Assembly: GCA_028752905.1 (NCBI GenBank) | Contig: JAQNBH010000002.1 | Location: 26,891,932 to 26,955,931 of the forward strand | Length of the DNA: 64,000 nucleotides | Source: Cladorhizidae sp. MBARI D1340-BT2 | Taxonomy: Eukaryota > Porifera > Demospongiae > Poecilosclerida > Cladorhizidae | Direction: 5' to 3' | Shown here: positions 37,213 through 51,638 of the stretch, one piece after another | Layout of the letters: each line of letters begins with the position of its first letter | How positions within the stretch are numbered: position 1 is the stretch's first letter | Position numbers and translations under genes: made by a program | Notes under the pieces: model-generated | Seen by the model: only the letters and a program-made list of their open reading frames with translations | Database searches by the model: none | Told to the model about the DNA's origin: nothing

Positions 37213-38523
37213 AACATGTTTAGCATCAAGTAAGAGTACAATTCATAACTGCCCTAATTAACAAGACCAAAGTCCCAGATTTTGTCAACTGATAGAGAAG
37301 GCCCTTATCTGCAACATGTGAACAGATTATCAATAAATGTAGTGGTTTTTCACTGGCAGGCCACCGCTTTGGCAACTGGAAAACGCCAGGAAAAATCCCA
37401 AACCTTACCACTTCAAATCACCATAACTTGCTAATACTTAGAGTACTCAAAATTTTGGCACGTACAAAAGACAGATAATTAGAAGGGCTATTCGGTGATA
37501 TAAAAATTATCTTTTTTGGGTAAAGTGTAGAAAAGTTATGAGCTTCACGGCAAAAAAACAAGATTTTCGGGGGGAAAATGAGAAACATATAGACCAAATT
37601 AGGGCAAATATCAAGAACATGTTTAGCATCAAGTAAGAGTACAATTCATAACTGCCCTAATTAACAAGACCAAAGTCCCAGATTTTGTCAACTGATAGAG
37701 AAGGCCCTTATCTGCAACATGTGAACAGATTATCAATAAATGTAGTGGTTTTCACTGGCAGGCCACCGCTTTGGCAACTGGAAAACGCCAGGAAAGATCC
37801 CAAACCTTACCACTTCAAATCACCATAACTTGCTAATACTTAGAGTACTCAAAATTTTGGCACGTACAAAAGACAGATAATTAGAAGGGCTATCCGGTGA
37901 TATAAAAATTATCTTTTTTGGGTAAAGTGTAGGAAAGTTATGAGCTTCACGGCAAAAAAACAAGATTTTCGGGGGGAAAATGAGAAACATATAGACCAAA
38001 TTAGGGCAAATATCAAGATAGAGAACACATAATGAAACCTATCATTCGAATCATATCAAGTCCATTACAGTAAAGTTTGCAGAATATTATGGATGTTTGA
38101 TATCAACAGAGAGCACAGAGAGAGACCTATCTTAATAGCTATATATCAAGTTTATTCAGTGAAGTGTGGAGAATCTATTTAGCATCAAGAGAGAGCAGAG
38201 AGAAACCTATCTTGTGATTCTATCAAGTCCATTACTGTGAAGTATGCGGAATATACGGATGTTTGGTATCAAGAGAGAGAACAGAGAGAGGCCTACCTTT
38301 AGAGCTATATATCAAGTCTATTCAGTGAAGTGTGGAGAATCTATGAAGCTAACATGTTTAGCTCAAGATAGAGAACACTGAGAGATACCTATCTTGCAAG
38401 TCCATTACAGTGAAGTGTGCAGAATATATGGATGTTTGGTATCAAGAGAGAGCACTTGGAGAGTCCTATCTTAATAGCGGTATAACAAGTCTATTCAGTG
38501 AAGTGTGGATAATCTACGAAGCT
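37213..38523. repeat. Block 26: AA-B, 1311 bp
   Basis: A units start at 37213 (T280) and 37616 (one-T-deleted, 402 bp). B is 38018-38523 (T60, G462). Confidence 0.95.
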
Positions 38524-39432
38524 AACATGTTTAGCATCAAGTAAGAGTACAATTCATAACTGCCCTAATTAACAAGACCAAAGTCCCAGATTTTGTCAAC
38601 TGATAGAGAAGGCCCTTATCTGCAACATGTGAACAGATTATCAATAAATGTAGTGGTTTTTCACTGGCAGGCCACCGCTTTGGCAACTGGAAAACGCCAG
38701 GAAAAATCCCAAACCTTACCACTTCAAATCACCATAACTTGCTAATACTTAGAGTACTCAAAATTTTGGCACGTACAAAAGACAGATAATTAGAAGAGCT
38801 ATCCGGTGATATAAAAATTATCTTTTTTGGGTAAAGTGTAGAAAAGTTATGAGCTTCACGGCAAAAAAACAAGATTTTCGGGGGGAAAATGAGAAACATA
38901 TAGACCAAATTAGGGCAAATATCAAGATAGAGAACACATAATGAAACCTATCATTCGAATCATATCAAGTCCATTACAGTAAAGTGTGCAGAATATTATG
39001 GATGTTTGATATCAACAGAGAGCACAGAGAGAGACCTATCTTAATAGCTATATATCAAGTTTATTCAGTGAAGTGTGGAGAATCTATTTAGCATCAAGAG
39101 AGAGCAGAGAGAAACCTATCTTGTGATTCTATCAAGTCCATTACTGTGAAGTATGCGGAATATACGGATGTTTGGTATCAAAAGAGAGAACAGAGAGAGG
39201 CCTACCTTTAGAGCTATATATCAAGTCTATTCAGTGAAGTGTGGAGAATCTATGAAGCTAACATGTTTAGCTCAAGATAGAGAACACTGAGAGATACCTA
39301 TCTTGCAAGTCCATTACAGTGAAGTGTGCAGAATATATGGATGTTTGGTATCAAGAGAGAGCACTTGGAGAGTCCTATCTTAATAGCGGTATAACAAGTC
39401 TATTCAGTGAAGTGTGGATAATCTACGAAGCT
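38524..39432. repeat. Block 27: A-B, 909 bp
   Basis: A is 38524-38926 (A274). B is 38927-39432 with G60, A256 and G462. Confidence 0.95.
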
Positions 39433-40743
39433 AACATGTTTAGCATCAAGTAAGAGTACAATTCATAACTGCCCTAATTAACAAGACCAAAGTCCCAGAT
39501 TTTGTCAACTGATAGAGAAGGCCCTTATCTGCAACATGTGAACAGATTATCAATAAATGTAGTGGTTTTTCACTGGCAGGCCACCGCTTTGGCAACTGGA
39601 AAACGCCAGGAAAAATCCCAAACCTTACCACTTCAAATCACCATAACTTGCTAATACTTAGAGTACTCAAAATTTTGGCACGTACAAAAGACAGATAATT
39701 AGAAGGGCTATTCGGTGATATAAAAATTATCTTTTTTGGGTAAAGTGTAGAAAAGTTATGAGCTTCACGGCAAAAAAACAAGATTTTCGGGGGGAAAATG
39801 AGAAACATATAGACCAAATTAGGGCAAATATCAAGAACATGTTTAGCATCAAGTAAGAGTACAATTCATAACTGCCCTAATTAACAAGACCAAAGTCCCA
39901 GATTTTGTCAACTGATAGAGAAGGCCCTTATCTGCAACATGTGAACAGATTATCAATAAATGTAGTGGTTTTCACTGGCAGGCCACCGCTTTGGCAACTG
40001 GAAAACGCCAGGAAAGATCCCAAACCTTACTACTTCAAATCACCATAACTTGCTAATACTTAGAGTACTCAAAATTTTGGCACGTACAAAAGACAGATAA
40101 TTAGAAGGGCTATCCGGTGATATAAAAATTATCTTTTTTGGGTAAAGTGTAGGAAAGTTATGAGCTTCACGGCAAAAAAACAAGATTTTCGGGGGGAAAA
40201 TGAGAAACATATAGACCAAATTAGGGCAAATATCAAGATAGAGAACACATAATGAAACCTATCATTCGAATCATATCAAGTCCATTACAGTAAAGTTTGC
40301 AGAATATTATGGATGTTTGATATCAACAGAGAGCACAGAGAGAGACCTATCTTAATAGCTATATATCAAGTTTATTCAGTGAAGTGTGGAGAATCTATTT
40401 AGCATCAAGAGAGAGCAGAGAGAAACCTATCTTGTGATTCTATCAAGTCCATTACTGTGAAGTATGCGGAATATACGGATGTTTGGTATCAAGAGAGAGA
40501 ACAGAGAGAGGCCTACCTTTAGAGCTATATATCAAGTCTATTCAGTGAAGTGTGGAGAATCTATGAAGCTAACATGTTTAGCTCAAGATAGAGAACACTG
40601 AGAGATACCTATCTTGCAAGTCCATTACAGTGAAGTGTGCAGAATATATGGATGTTTGGTATCAAGAGAGAGCACTTGGAGAGTCCTATCTTAATAGCGG
40701 TATAACAAGTCTATTCAGTGAAGTGTGGATAATCTACGAAGCT
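39433..40743. repeat. Block 28: AA-B, 1311 bp
   Basis: A units start at 39433 (T280) and 39836 (one-T-deleted, also ttactactt). B is 40238-40743 (T60, G462). It opens the second copy of a 2220-bp duplication. Confidence 0.95.
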
Positions 40744-41652
40744 AACATGTTTAGCATCAAGTAAGAGTACAATTCATAACTGCCCTAATTAACAAGACCA
40801 AAGTCCCAGATTTTGTCAACTGATAGAGAAGGCCCTTATCTGCAACATGTGAACAGATTATCAATAAATGTAGTGGTTTTTCACTGGCAGGCCACCGCTT
40901 TGGCAACTGGAAAACGCCAGGAAAAATCCCAAACCTTACCACTTCAAATCACCATAACTTGCTAATACTTAGAGTACTCAAAATTTTGGCACGTACAAAA
41001 GACAGATAATTAGAAGAGCTATCCGGTGATATAAAAATTATCTTTTTTGGGTAAAGTGTAGAAAAGTTATGAGCTTCACGGCAAAAAAACAAGATTTTCG
41101 GGGGGAAAATGAGAAACATATAGACCAAATTAGGGCAAATATCAAGATAGAGAACACATAATGAAACCTATCATTCGAATCATATCAAGTCCATTACAGT
41201 AAAGTTTGCAGAATATTATGGATGTTTGATATCAACAGAGAGCACAGAGAGAGACCTATCTTAATAGCTATATATCAAGTTTATTCAGTGAAGTGTGGAG
41301 AATCTATTTAGCATCAAGAGAGAGCAGAGAGAAACCTATCTTGTGATTCTATCAAGTCCATTACTGTGAAGTATGCGGAATATACGGATGTTTGGTATCA
41401 AAAGAGAGAACAGAGAGAGGCCTACCTTTAGAGCTATATATCAAGTCTATTCAGTGAAGTGTGGAGAATCTATGAAGCTAACATGTTTAGCTCAAGATAG
41501 AGAACACTGAGAGATACCTATCTTGCAAGTCCATTACAGTGAAGTGTGCAGAATATATGGATGTTTGGTATCAAGAGAGAGCACTTGGAGAGTCCTATCT
41601 TAATAGCGGTATAACAAGTCTATTCAGTGAAGTGTGGATAATCTACGAAGCT
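40744..41652. repeat. Block 29: A-B, 909 bp
   Basis: A is 40744-41146 (A274). B is 41147-41652 with T60, A256 and G462. Confidence 0.95.
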
Positions 41653-43769
41653 AACATGTTTAGCATCAAGTAAGAGTACAATTCATAACTGCCCTAATTA
41701 ACAAGACCAAAGTCCCAGATTTTGTCAACTGATAGAGAAGGCCCTTATCTGCAACATGTGAACAGATTATCAATAAATGTAGTGGTTTTTCACTGGCAGG
41801 CCACCGCTTTGGCAACTGGAAAACGCCAGGAAAAATCCCAAACCTTACCACTTCAAATCACCATAACTTGCTAATACTTAGAGTACTTAAAATTTTGGCA
41901 CGTACAAAAGACAGATAATTAGAAGGGCTATTCGGTGATATAAAAATTATCTTTTTTGGGTAAAGTGTAGAAAAGTTATGAGCTTCACGGCAAAAAAACA
42001 AGATTTTCGGGGGGAAAATGAGAAACATATAGACCAAATTAGGGCAAATATCAAGAACATGTTTAGCATCAAGTAAGAGTACAATTCATAACTGCCCTAA
42101 TTAACAAGACCAAAGTCCCAGATTTTGTCAACTGATAGAGAAGGCCCTTATCTGCAACATGTGAACAGATTATCAATAAATGTAGTGGTTTTCACTGGCA
42201 GGCCACCGCTTTGGCAACTGGAAAACGCCAGGAAAGATCCCAAACCTTACCACTTCAAATCACCATAACTTGCTAATACTTAGAGTACTCAAAATTTTGG
42301 CACGTACAAAAGACAGATAATTAGAAGGGCTATCCGGTGATATAAAAATTATCTTTTTTGGGTAAAGTGTAGGAAAGTTATGAGCTTCACGGCAAAAAAA
42401 CAAGATTTTCGGGGGGAAAATGAGAAACATATAGACCAAATTAGGGCAAATATCAAGAACATGTTTAGCATCAAGTAAGAGTACAATTCATAACTGCCCT
42501 AATTAACAAGACCAAAGTCCCAGATTTTGTCAACTGATAGAGAAGGCCCTTATCTGCAACATGTGAACAGATTATCAATAAATGTAGTGGTTTTTCACTG
42601 GCAGGCCACCGCTTTGGCAACTGGAAAACGCCAGGAAAAATCCCAAATCTTACCACTTCAAATCATCATAACTTCCTAATACTTAGAGTACTCAAAACTT
42701 TGGCACGTACAAAAGACAGATAATTAGAAGGGCTATCCGGTGATATAAAAATTATCTTTTTGGGGTAAAGTGTAGAATAGTTATGAGCTTCACGGCAAAA
42801 AAACAAGATTTTCGGGGGGGAAATGAGAAACATATAGACCAAATTAGGGCAAATATCAAGAACATGTTTAGCATCAAGTAAGAGTACAATTCATAACTGC
42901 CCTAATTAACAAGACCAAAGTCCCAGATTTTGTCAACTGATAGAGAAGGCCCTTATCTGCAACATGTGAACAGATTATCAATAAATGTAGTGGTTTTTCA
43001 CTGGCAGGCCACCGCTTTGGCAACTGGAAAACGCCAGGAAAAATCCCAAACCTTACCACTTCAAATCACCATAACTTGCTAATACTTAGAGTACTCAAAA
43101 TTTTGGCACGTACAAAAGACAGATAATTAGAAGAGCTATCCGGTGATATAAAAATTATCTTTTTTAGGTAAAGTGTAGAAAAGTTATGAGCTTCACGGCA
43201 AAAAAACAAGATTTTCGGGGGGAAAATGAGAAACATATAGACCAAATTAGGGCAAATATCAAGATAGAGAACACATAATGAAACCTATCATTCGAATCAT
43301 ATCAAGTCCATTACAGTAAAGTTTGCAGAATATTATGGATTTTTGATATCAACAGAGAGCACAGAGAGAGACCTATCTTAATAGCTATATATCAAGTTTA
43401 TTCAGTGAAGTGTGGAGAATCTATTTAGCATCAAGAGAGAGCAGAGAGAAACCTATCTTGTGATTCTATCAAGTCCATTACTGTGAAGTATGCGGAATAT
43501 ACGGATGTTTGGTATCAAGAGAGAGAACAGAGAGAGGCCTACCTTTAGAGCTATATATCAAGTCTATTCAGTGAAGTGTGGAGAATCTATGAAGCTAACA
43601 TGTTTAGCTCAAGATAGAGAACACTGAGAGATACCTATCTTGCAAGTCCATTACAGTGAAGTGTGCAGAATATATGGATGTTTGGTATCAAGAGAGAGCA
43701 CTTGGAGAGTCCTATCTTAATAGCGGTATAACAAGTCTATTCAGTGAAGTGTGGATAATCTACGAAGCT
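41653..43769. repeat. Block 30: AAAA-B, 2117 bp
   Basis: A units start at 41653 (T280, gtacttaaaa), 42056 (one-T-deleted), 42458 (T-type, caaatctta) and 42861 (A306). B is 43264-43769 with T78 and G462. It has the same unit order and markers as Block 23. Confidence 0.95.
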
Positions 43770-45081
43770 AACATGTTTAGCATCAAGTAAGAGTACAATT
43801 CATAACTGCCCTAATTAACAAGACCAAAGTCCCAGATTTTGTCAACTGATAGAGAAGGCCCTTATCTGCAACATGTGAACAGATTATCAATAAATGTAGT
43901 GGTTTTTCACTGGCAGGCCACCGCTTTGGCAACTGGAAAACGCCAGGAAAAATCCCAAACCTTACCACTTCAAATCATCATAACTTCCTAATACTTAGAG
44001 TACTCAAAACTTTGGCACGTACAAAAGACAGATAATTAGAAGGGCTATCCGGTGATATAAAAATTATCTTTTTGGGGTAAAGTGTAGAATAGTTATGAGC
44101 TTCACGGCAAAAAAACAAGATTTTCGGGGGGGAAATGAGAAACATATAGACCAAATTAGGGCAAATATCAAGAACATGTTTAGCATCAAGTAAGAGTACA
44201 ATTCATAACTGCCCTAATTAACAAGACCAAAGTCCCAGATTTTGTCAACTGATAGAGAAGGCCCTTATCTGCAACATGTGAACAGATTATCAATAAATGT
44301 AGTGGTTTTTCACTGGCAGGCCACCGCTTTGGCAACTGGAAAACGCCAGGAAAAATCCCAAACCTTACCACTTCAAATCACCATAACTTGCTAATACTTA
44401 GAGTACTCAAAATTTTGGCACGTACAAAAGACAGATAATTAGAAGAGCTATCCGGTGATATAAAAATTATCTTTTTTGGGTAAAGTGTAGAAAAGTTATG
44501 AGCTTCACGGCAAAAAAACAAGATTTTCGGGGGGAAAATGAGAAACATATAGACCAAATTAGGGCAAATATCAAGATAGAGAACACATAATGAAACCTAT
44601 CATTCGAATCATATCAAGTCCATTACAGTAAAGTGTGCAGAATATTATGGATGTTTGATATCAACAGAGAGCACAGAGAGAGACCTATCTTAATAGCTAT
44701 ATATCAAGTTTATTCAGTGAAGTGTGGAGAATCTATTTAGCATCAAGAGAGAGCAGAGAGAAACCTATCTTGTGATTCTATCAAGTCCATTACTGTGAAG
44801 TATGCGGAATATACGGATGTTTGGTATCAAGAGAGAGAACAGAGAGAGGCCTACCTTTAGAGCTATATATCAAGTCTATTCAGTGAAGTGTGGAGAATCT
44901 ATGAAGCTAACATGTTTAGCTCAAGATAGAGAACACTGAGAGATACCTATCTTGCAAGTCCATTACAGTGAAGTGTGCAGAATATATGGATGTTTGGTAT
45001 CAAGAGAGAGCACTTGGAGAGTCCTATCTTAATAGCTGTATAACAAGTCTATTCAGTGAAGTGTGGATAATCTACGAAGCT
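43770..45081. repeat. Block 31: AA-B, 1312 bp
   Basis: A units start at 43770 (T-type) and 44173 (A274). B is 44576-45081 with G60 and T462; it is the first T462 copy after 27.3 kb, and the next A has T31 rather than A31. Confidence 0.95.
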
Positions 45082-45990
45082 AACATGTTTAGCATCAAGT
45101 AAGAGTACAATTCATAACTGCCCTAATTAACAAGACCAAAGTCCCAGATTTTGTCAACTGATAGAGAAGGCCCTTATCTGCAACATGTGAACAGATTATC
45201 AATAAATGTAGTGGTTTTTCACTGGCAGGCCACCGCTTTGGCAACTGGAAAACGCCAGGAAAAATCCCAAACCTTACCACTTCAAATCACCATAACTTGC
45301 TAATACTTAGAGTACTCAAAATTTTGGCACGTACAAAAGACAGATAATTAGAAGGGCTATTCGGTGATATAAAAATTATCTTTTTTGGGTAAAGTGTAGA
45401 AAAGTTATGAGCTTCACGGCAAAAAAACAAGATTTTCGGGGGGAAAATGAGAAACATATAGACCAAATTAGGGCAAATATCAAGATAGAGAACACATAAT
45501 GAAACCTATCATTCGAATCATATCAAGTCCATTACAGTAAAGTTTGCAGAATATTATGGATGTTTGATATCAACAGAGAGCACAGAGAGAGACCTATCTT
45601 AATAGCTATATATCAAGTTTATTCAGTGAAGTGTGGAGAATCTATTTAGCATCAAGAGAGAGCAGAGAGAAACCTATCTTGTGATTCTATCAAGTCCATT
45701 ACTGTGAAGTATGCGGAATATACGGATGTTTGGTATCAAGAGAGAGAACAGAGAGAGGCCTACCTTTAGAGCTATATATCAAGTCTATTCAGTGAAGTGT
45801 GGAGAATCTATGAAGCTAACATGTTTAGCTCAAGATAGAGAACACTGAGAGATACCTATCTTGCAAGTCCATTACAGTGAAGTGTGCAGAATATATGGAT
45901 GTTTGGTATCAAGAGAGAGCACTTGGAGAGTCCTATCTTAATAGCTGTATAACAAGTCTATTCAGTGAAGTGTGGATAATCTACGAAGCT
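45082..45990. repeat. Block 32: A-B, 909 bp
   Basis: A is 45082-45484 (T280). B is 45485-45990 (T60, T462). Confidence 0.95.
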
Positions 45991-47704
45991 AACATGTTTA
46001 GCATCAAGTAAGAGTACAATTCATAACTGCCCTAATTAACAAGACCAAAGTCCCAGATTTTGTCAACTGATAGAGAAGGCCCTTATCTGCAACATGTGAA
46101 CAGATTATCAATAAATGTAGTGGTTTTTCACTGGCAGGCCACCGCTTTGGCAACTGGAAAACGCCAGGAAAAATCCCAAACCTTACCACTTCAAATCACC
46201 ATAACTTGCTAATACTTAGAGTACTCAAAATTTTGGCACGTACAAAAGACAGATAATTAGAAGGGCTATTCGGTGATATAAAAATTATCTTTTTTGGGTA
46301 AAGTGTAGAAAAGTTATGAGCTTCACGGCAAAAAAACAAGATTTTCGGGGGGGAAATGAGAAACATATAGACCAAATTAGGGCAAATATCAAGAACATGT
46401 TTAGCATCAAGTAAGAGTACAATTCATAACTGCCCTAATTAACAAGACCAAAGTCCCAGATTTTGTCAACTGATAGAGAAGGCCCTTATCTGCAACATGT
46501 GAACAGATTATCAATAAATGTAGTGGTTTTTCACTGGCAGGCCACCGCTTTGGCAACTGGAAAACGCCAGGAAAAATCCCAAACCTTACCACTTCAAATC
46601 ACCATAACTTGCTAATACTTAGAGTACTCAAAATTTTGGCACGTACAAAAGACAGATAATTAGAAGGGCTATTCGGTGATATAAAAATTATCTTTTTTGG
46701 GTAAAGTGTAGAAAAGTTATGAGCTTCACGGCAAAAAAACAAGATTTTCGGGGGGAAAATGAGAAACATATAGACCAAATTAGGGCAAATATCAAGAACA
46801 TGTTTAGCATCAAGTAAGAGTACAATTCATAACTGCCCTAATTAACAAGACCAAAGTCCCAGATTTTGTCAACTGATAGAGAAGGCCCTTATCTGCAACA
46901 TGTGAACAGATTATCAATAAATGTAGTGGTTTTCACTGGCAGGCCACCGCTTTGGCAACTGGAAAACGCCAGGAAAGATCCCAAACCTTACCACTTCAAA
47001 TCACCATAACTTGCTAATACTTAGAGTACTCAAAATTTTGGCACGTACAAAAGACAGATAATTAGAAGGGCTATCCGGTGATATAAAAATTATCTTTTTT
47101 GGGTAAAGTGTAGGAAAGTTATGAGCTTCACGGCAAAAAAACAAGATTTTCGGGGGGAAAATGAGAAACATATAGACCAAATTAGGGCAAATATCAAGAT
47201 AGAGAACACATAATGAAACCTATCATTCGAATCATATCAAGTCCATTACAGTAAAGTTTGCAGAATATTATGGATGTTTGATATCAACAGAGAGCACAGA
47301 GAGAGACCTATCTTAATAGCTATATATCAAGTTTATTCAGTGAAGTGTGGAGAATCTATTTAGCATCAAGAGAGAGCAGAGAGAAACCTATCTTGTGATT
47401 CTATCAAGTCCATTACTGTGAAGTATGCGGAATATACGGATGTTTGGTATCAAGAGAGAGAACAGAGAGAGGCCTACCTTTAGAGCTATATATCAAGTCT
47501 ATTCAGTGAAGTGTGGAGAATCTATGAAGCTAACATGTTTAGCTCAAGATAGAGAACACTGAGAGATACCTATCTTGCAAGTCCATTACAGTGAAGTGTG
47601 CAGAATATATGGATGTTTGGTATCAAGAGAGAGCACTTGGAGAGTCCTATCTTAATAGCTGTATAACAAGTCTATTCAGTGAAGTGTGGATAATCTACGA
47701 AGCT
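45991..47704. repeat. Block 33: AAA-B, 1714 bp
   Basis: A units start at 45991 and 46394 (both T280; the first has seven G) and 46797 (one-T-deleted). B is 47199-47704 (T60, T462). It is the only three-A block in the right domain. Confidence 0.95.
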
Positions 47705-49015
47705 AACATGTTTAGCATCAAGTAAGAGTACAATTCATAACTGCCCTAATTAACAAGACCAAAGTCCCAGATTTTGTCAACTGATAGAGAAGGCCCTTAT
47801 CTGCAACATGTGAACAGATTATCAATAAATGTAGTGGTTTTTCACTGGCAGGCTACCGCTTTGGCAACTGGAAAACGCCAGGAAAAATCCCAAACCTTAC
47901 CACTTCAAATCACCATAACTTGCTAATACTTAGAGTACTCAAAATTTTGGCACGTACAAAAGACAGATAATTAGAAGAGCTATCCGGTGATATAAAAATT
48001 ATCTTTTTTGGGTAAAGTGTAGAAAAGTTATGAGCTTCACGGCAAAAAAACAAGATTTTCGGGGGGAAAATGAGAAACATATAGACCAAATTAGGGCAAA
48101 TATCAAGAACATGTTTAGCATCAAGTAAGAGTACAATTCATAACTGCCCTAATTAACAAGACCAAAGTCCCAGATTTTGTCAACTGATAGAGAAGGCCCT
48201 TATCTGCAACATGTGAACAGATTATCAATAAATGTAGTGGTTTTCACTGGCAGGCCACCGCTTTGGCAACTGGAAAACGCCAGGAAAGATCCCAAACCTT
48301 ACCACTTCAAATCACCATAACTTGCTAATACTTAGAGTACTCAAAATTTTGGCACGTACAAAAGACAGATAATTAGAAGAGCTATCCGGTGATATAAAAA
48401 TTATCTTTTTTAGGTAAAGTGTAGAAAAGTTATGAGCTTCACGGCAAAAAAACAAGATTTTCGGGGGGAAAATGAGAAACATATAGACCAAATTAGGGCA
48501 AATATCAAGATAGAGAACACATAATGAAACCTATCATTCGAATCATATCAAGTCCATTACAGTAAAGTTTGCAGAATATTATGGATTTTTGATATCAACA
48601 GAGAGCACAGAGAGAGACCTATCTTAATAGCTATATATCAAGTTTATTCAGTGAAGTGTGGAGAATCTATTTAGCATCAAGAGAGAGCAGAGAGAAACCT
48701 ATCTTGTGATTCTATCAAGTCCATTACTGTGAAGTATGCGGAATATACGGATGTTTGGTATCAAGAGAGAGAACAGAGAGAGGCCTACCTTTAGAGCTAT
48801 ATATCAAGTCTATTCAGTGAAGTGTGGAGAATCTATGAAGCTAACATGTTTAGCTCAAGATAGAGAACACTGAGAGATACCTATCTTGCAAGTCCATTAC
48901 AGTGAAGTGTGCAGAATATATGGATGTTTGGTATCAAGAGAGAGCACTTGGAGAGTCCTATCTTAATAGCGGTATAACAAGTCTATTCAGTGAAGTGTGG
49001 ATAATCTACGAAGCT
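47705..49015. repeat. Block 34: AA-B, 1311 bp, hybrid second A
   Basis: A units start at 47705 (ggctaccgc) and 48108; B is 48510-49015 (T78, G462). The second A joins a one-T-deleted left part (with G182) to a right part with A274 and A306. The switch lies between 48289 and 48380. Confidence 0.95.
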
Positions 49016-50327
49016 AACATGTTTAGCATCAAGTAAGAGTACAATTCATAACTGCCCTAATTAACAAGACCAAAGTCCCAGATTTTGTCAACTGATAGAG
49101 AAGGCCCTTATCTGCAACATGTGAACAGATTATCAATAAATGTAGTGGTTTTTCACTGGCAGGCCACCGCTTTGGCAACTGGAAAACGCCAGGAAAAATC
49201 CCAAACCTTACCACTTCAAATCATCATAACTTCCTAATACTTAGAGTACTCAAAACTTTGGCACGTACAAAAGACAGATAATTAGAAGGGCTATCCGGTG
49301 ATATAAAAATTATCTTTTTGGGGTAAAGTGTAGAATAGTTATGAGCTTCACGGCAAAAAAACAAGATTTTCGGGGGGGAAATGAGAAACATATAGACCAA
49401 ATTAGGGCAAATATCAAGAACATGTTTAGCATCAAGTAAGAGTACAATTCATAACTGCCCTAATTAACAAGACCAAAGTCCCAGATTTTGTCAACTGATA
49501 GAGAAGGCCCTTATCTGCAACATGTGAACAGATTATCAATAAATGTAGTGGTTTTTCACTGGCAGGCCACCGCTTTGGCAACTGGAAAACGCCAGGAAAA
49601 ATCCCAAACCTTACCACTTCAAATCACCATAACTTGCTAATACTTAGAGTACTCAAAATTTTGGCACGTACAAAAGACAGATAATTAGAAGAGCTATCCG
49701 GTGATATAAAAATTATCTTTTTTGGGTAAAGTGTAGAAAAGTTATGAGCTTCACGGCAAAAAAACAAGATTTTCGGGGGGAAAATGAGAAACATATAGAC
49801 CAAATTAGGGCAAATATCAAGATAGAGAACACATAATGAAACCTATCATTCGAATCATATCAAGTCCATTACAGTAAAGTGTGCAGAATATTATGGATGT
49901 TTGATATCAACAGAGAGCACAGAGAGAGACCTATCTTAATAGCTATATATCAAGTTTATTCAGTGAAGTGTGGAGAATCTATTTAGCATCAAGAGAGAGC
50001 AGAGAGAAACCTATCTTGTGATTCTATCAAGTCCATTACTGTGAAGTATGCGGAATATACGGATGTTTGGTATCAAGAGAGAGAACAGAGAGAGGCCTAC
50101 CTTTAGAGCTATATATCAAGTCTATTCAGTGAAGTGTGGAGAATCTATGAAGCTAACATGTTTAGCTCAAGATAGAGAACACTGAGAGATACCTATCTTG
50201 CAAGTCCATTACAGTGAAGTGTGCAGAATATATGGATGTTTGGTATCAAGAGAGAGCACTTGGAGAGTCCTATCTTAATAGCTGTATAACAAGTCTATTC
50301 AGTGAAGTGTGGATAATCTACGAAGCT
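49016..50327. repeat. Block 35: AA-B, 1312 bp
   Basis: A units start at 49016 (T-type) and 49419 (A274). B is 49822-50327 (G60, T462). The markers match Block 31. Confidence 0.95.
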
Positions 50328-51638
50328 AACATGTTTAGCATCAAGTAAGAGTACAATTCATAACTGCCCTAATTAACAAGACCAAAGTCCCAGATTTTGT
50401 CAACTGATAGAGAAGGCCCTTATCTGCAACATGTGAACAGATTATCAATAAATGTAGTGGTTTTTCACTGGCAGGCCACCGCTTTGGCAACTGGAAAACG
50501 CCAGGAAAAATCCCAAACCTTACCACTTCAAATCACCATAACTTGCTAATACTTAGAGTATTCAAAATTTTGGCACGTACAAAAGACAGATAATTAGAAG
50601 GGCTATTCGGTGATATAAAAATTATCTTTTTTGGGTAAAGTGTAGAAAAGTTATGAGCTTCACGGCAAAAAAACAAGATTTTCGGGGGGAAAATGAGAAA
50701 CATATAGACCAAATTAGGGCAAATATCAAGAACATGTTTAGCATCAAGTAAGAGTACAATTCATAACTGCCCTAATTAACAAGACCAAAGTCCCAGATTT
50801 TGTCAACTGATAGAGAAGGCCCTTATCTGCAACATGTGAACAGATTATCAATAAATGTAGTGGTTTTCACTGGCAGGCCACCGCTTTGGCAACTGGAAAA
50901 CGCCAGGAAAGATCCCAAACCTTACCACTTCAAATCACCATAACTTGCTAATACTTAGAGTACTCAAAATTTTGGCACGTACAAAAGACAGATAATTAGA
51001 AGGGCTATCCGGTGATATAAAAATTATCTTTTTTGGGTAAAGTGTAGGAAAGTTATGAGCTTCACGGCAAAAAAACAAGATTTTCGGGGGGAAAATGAGA
51101 AACATATAGACCAAATTAGGGCAAATATCAAGATAGAGAACACATAATGAAACCTATCATTCGAATCATATCAAGTCCATTACAGTAAAGTTTGCAGAAT
51201 ATTATGGATGTTTGATATCAACAGAGAGCACAGAGAGAGACCTATCTTAATAGCTATATATCAAGTTTATTCAGTGAAGTGTGGAGAATCTATTTAGCAT
51301 CAAGAGAGAGCAGAGAGAAACCTATCTTGTGATTCTATCAAGTCCATTACTGTGAAGTATGCGGAATATACGGATGTTTGGTATCAAGAGAGAGAACAGA
51401 GAGAGGCCTACCTTTAGAGCTATATATCAAGTCTATTCAGTGAAGTGTGGAGAATCTATGAAGCTAACATGTTTAGCTCAAGATAGAGAACACTGAGAGA
51501 TACCTATCTTGCAAGTCCATTACAGTGAAGTGTGCAGAATATATGGATGTTTGGTATCAAGAGAGAGCACTTGGAGAGTCCTATCTTAATAGCTGTATAA
51601 CAAGTCTATTCAGTGAAGTGTGGATAATCTACGAAGCT
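50328..51638. repeat. Block 36: AA-B, 1311 bp
   Basis: A units start at 50328 (T280, private gtattcaaaa) and 50731 (one-T-deleted). B is 51133-51638 (T60, T462). Confidence 0.95.
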
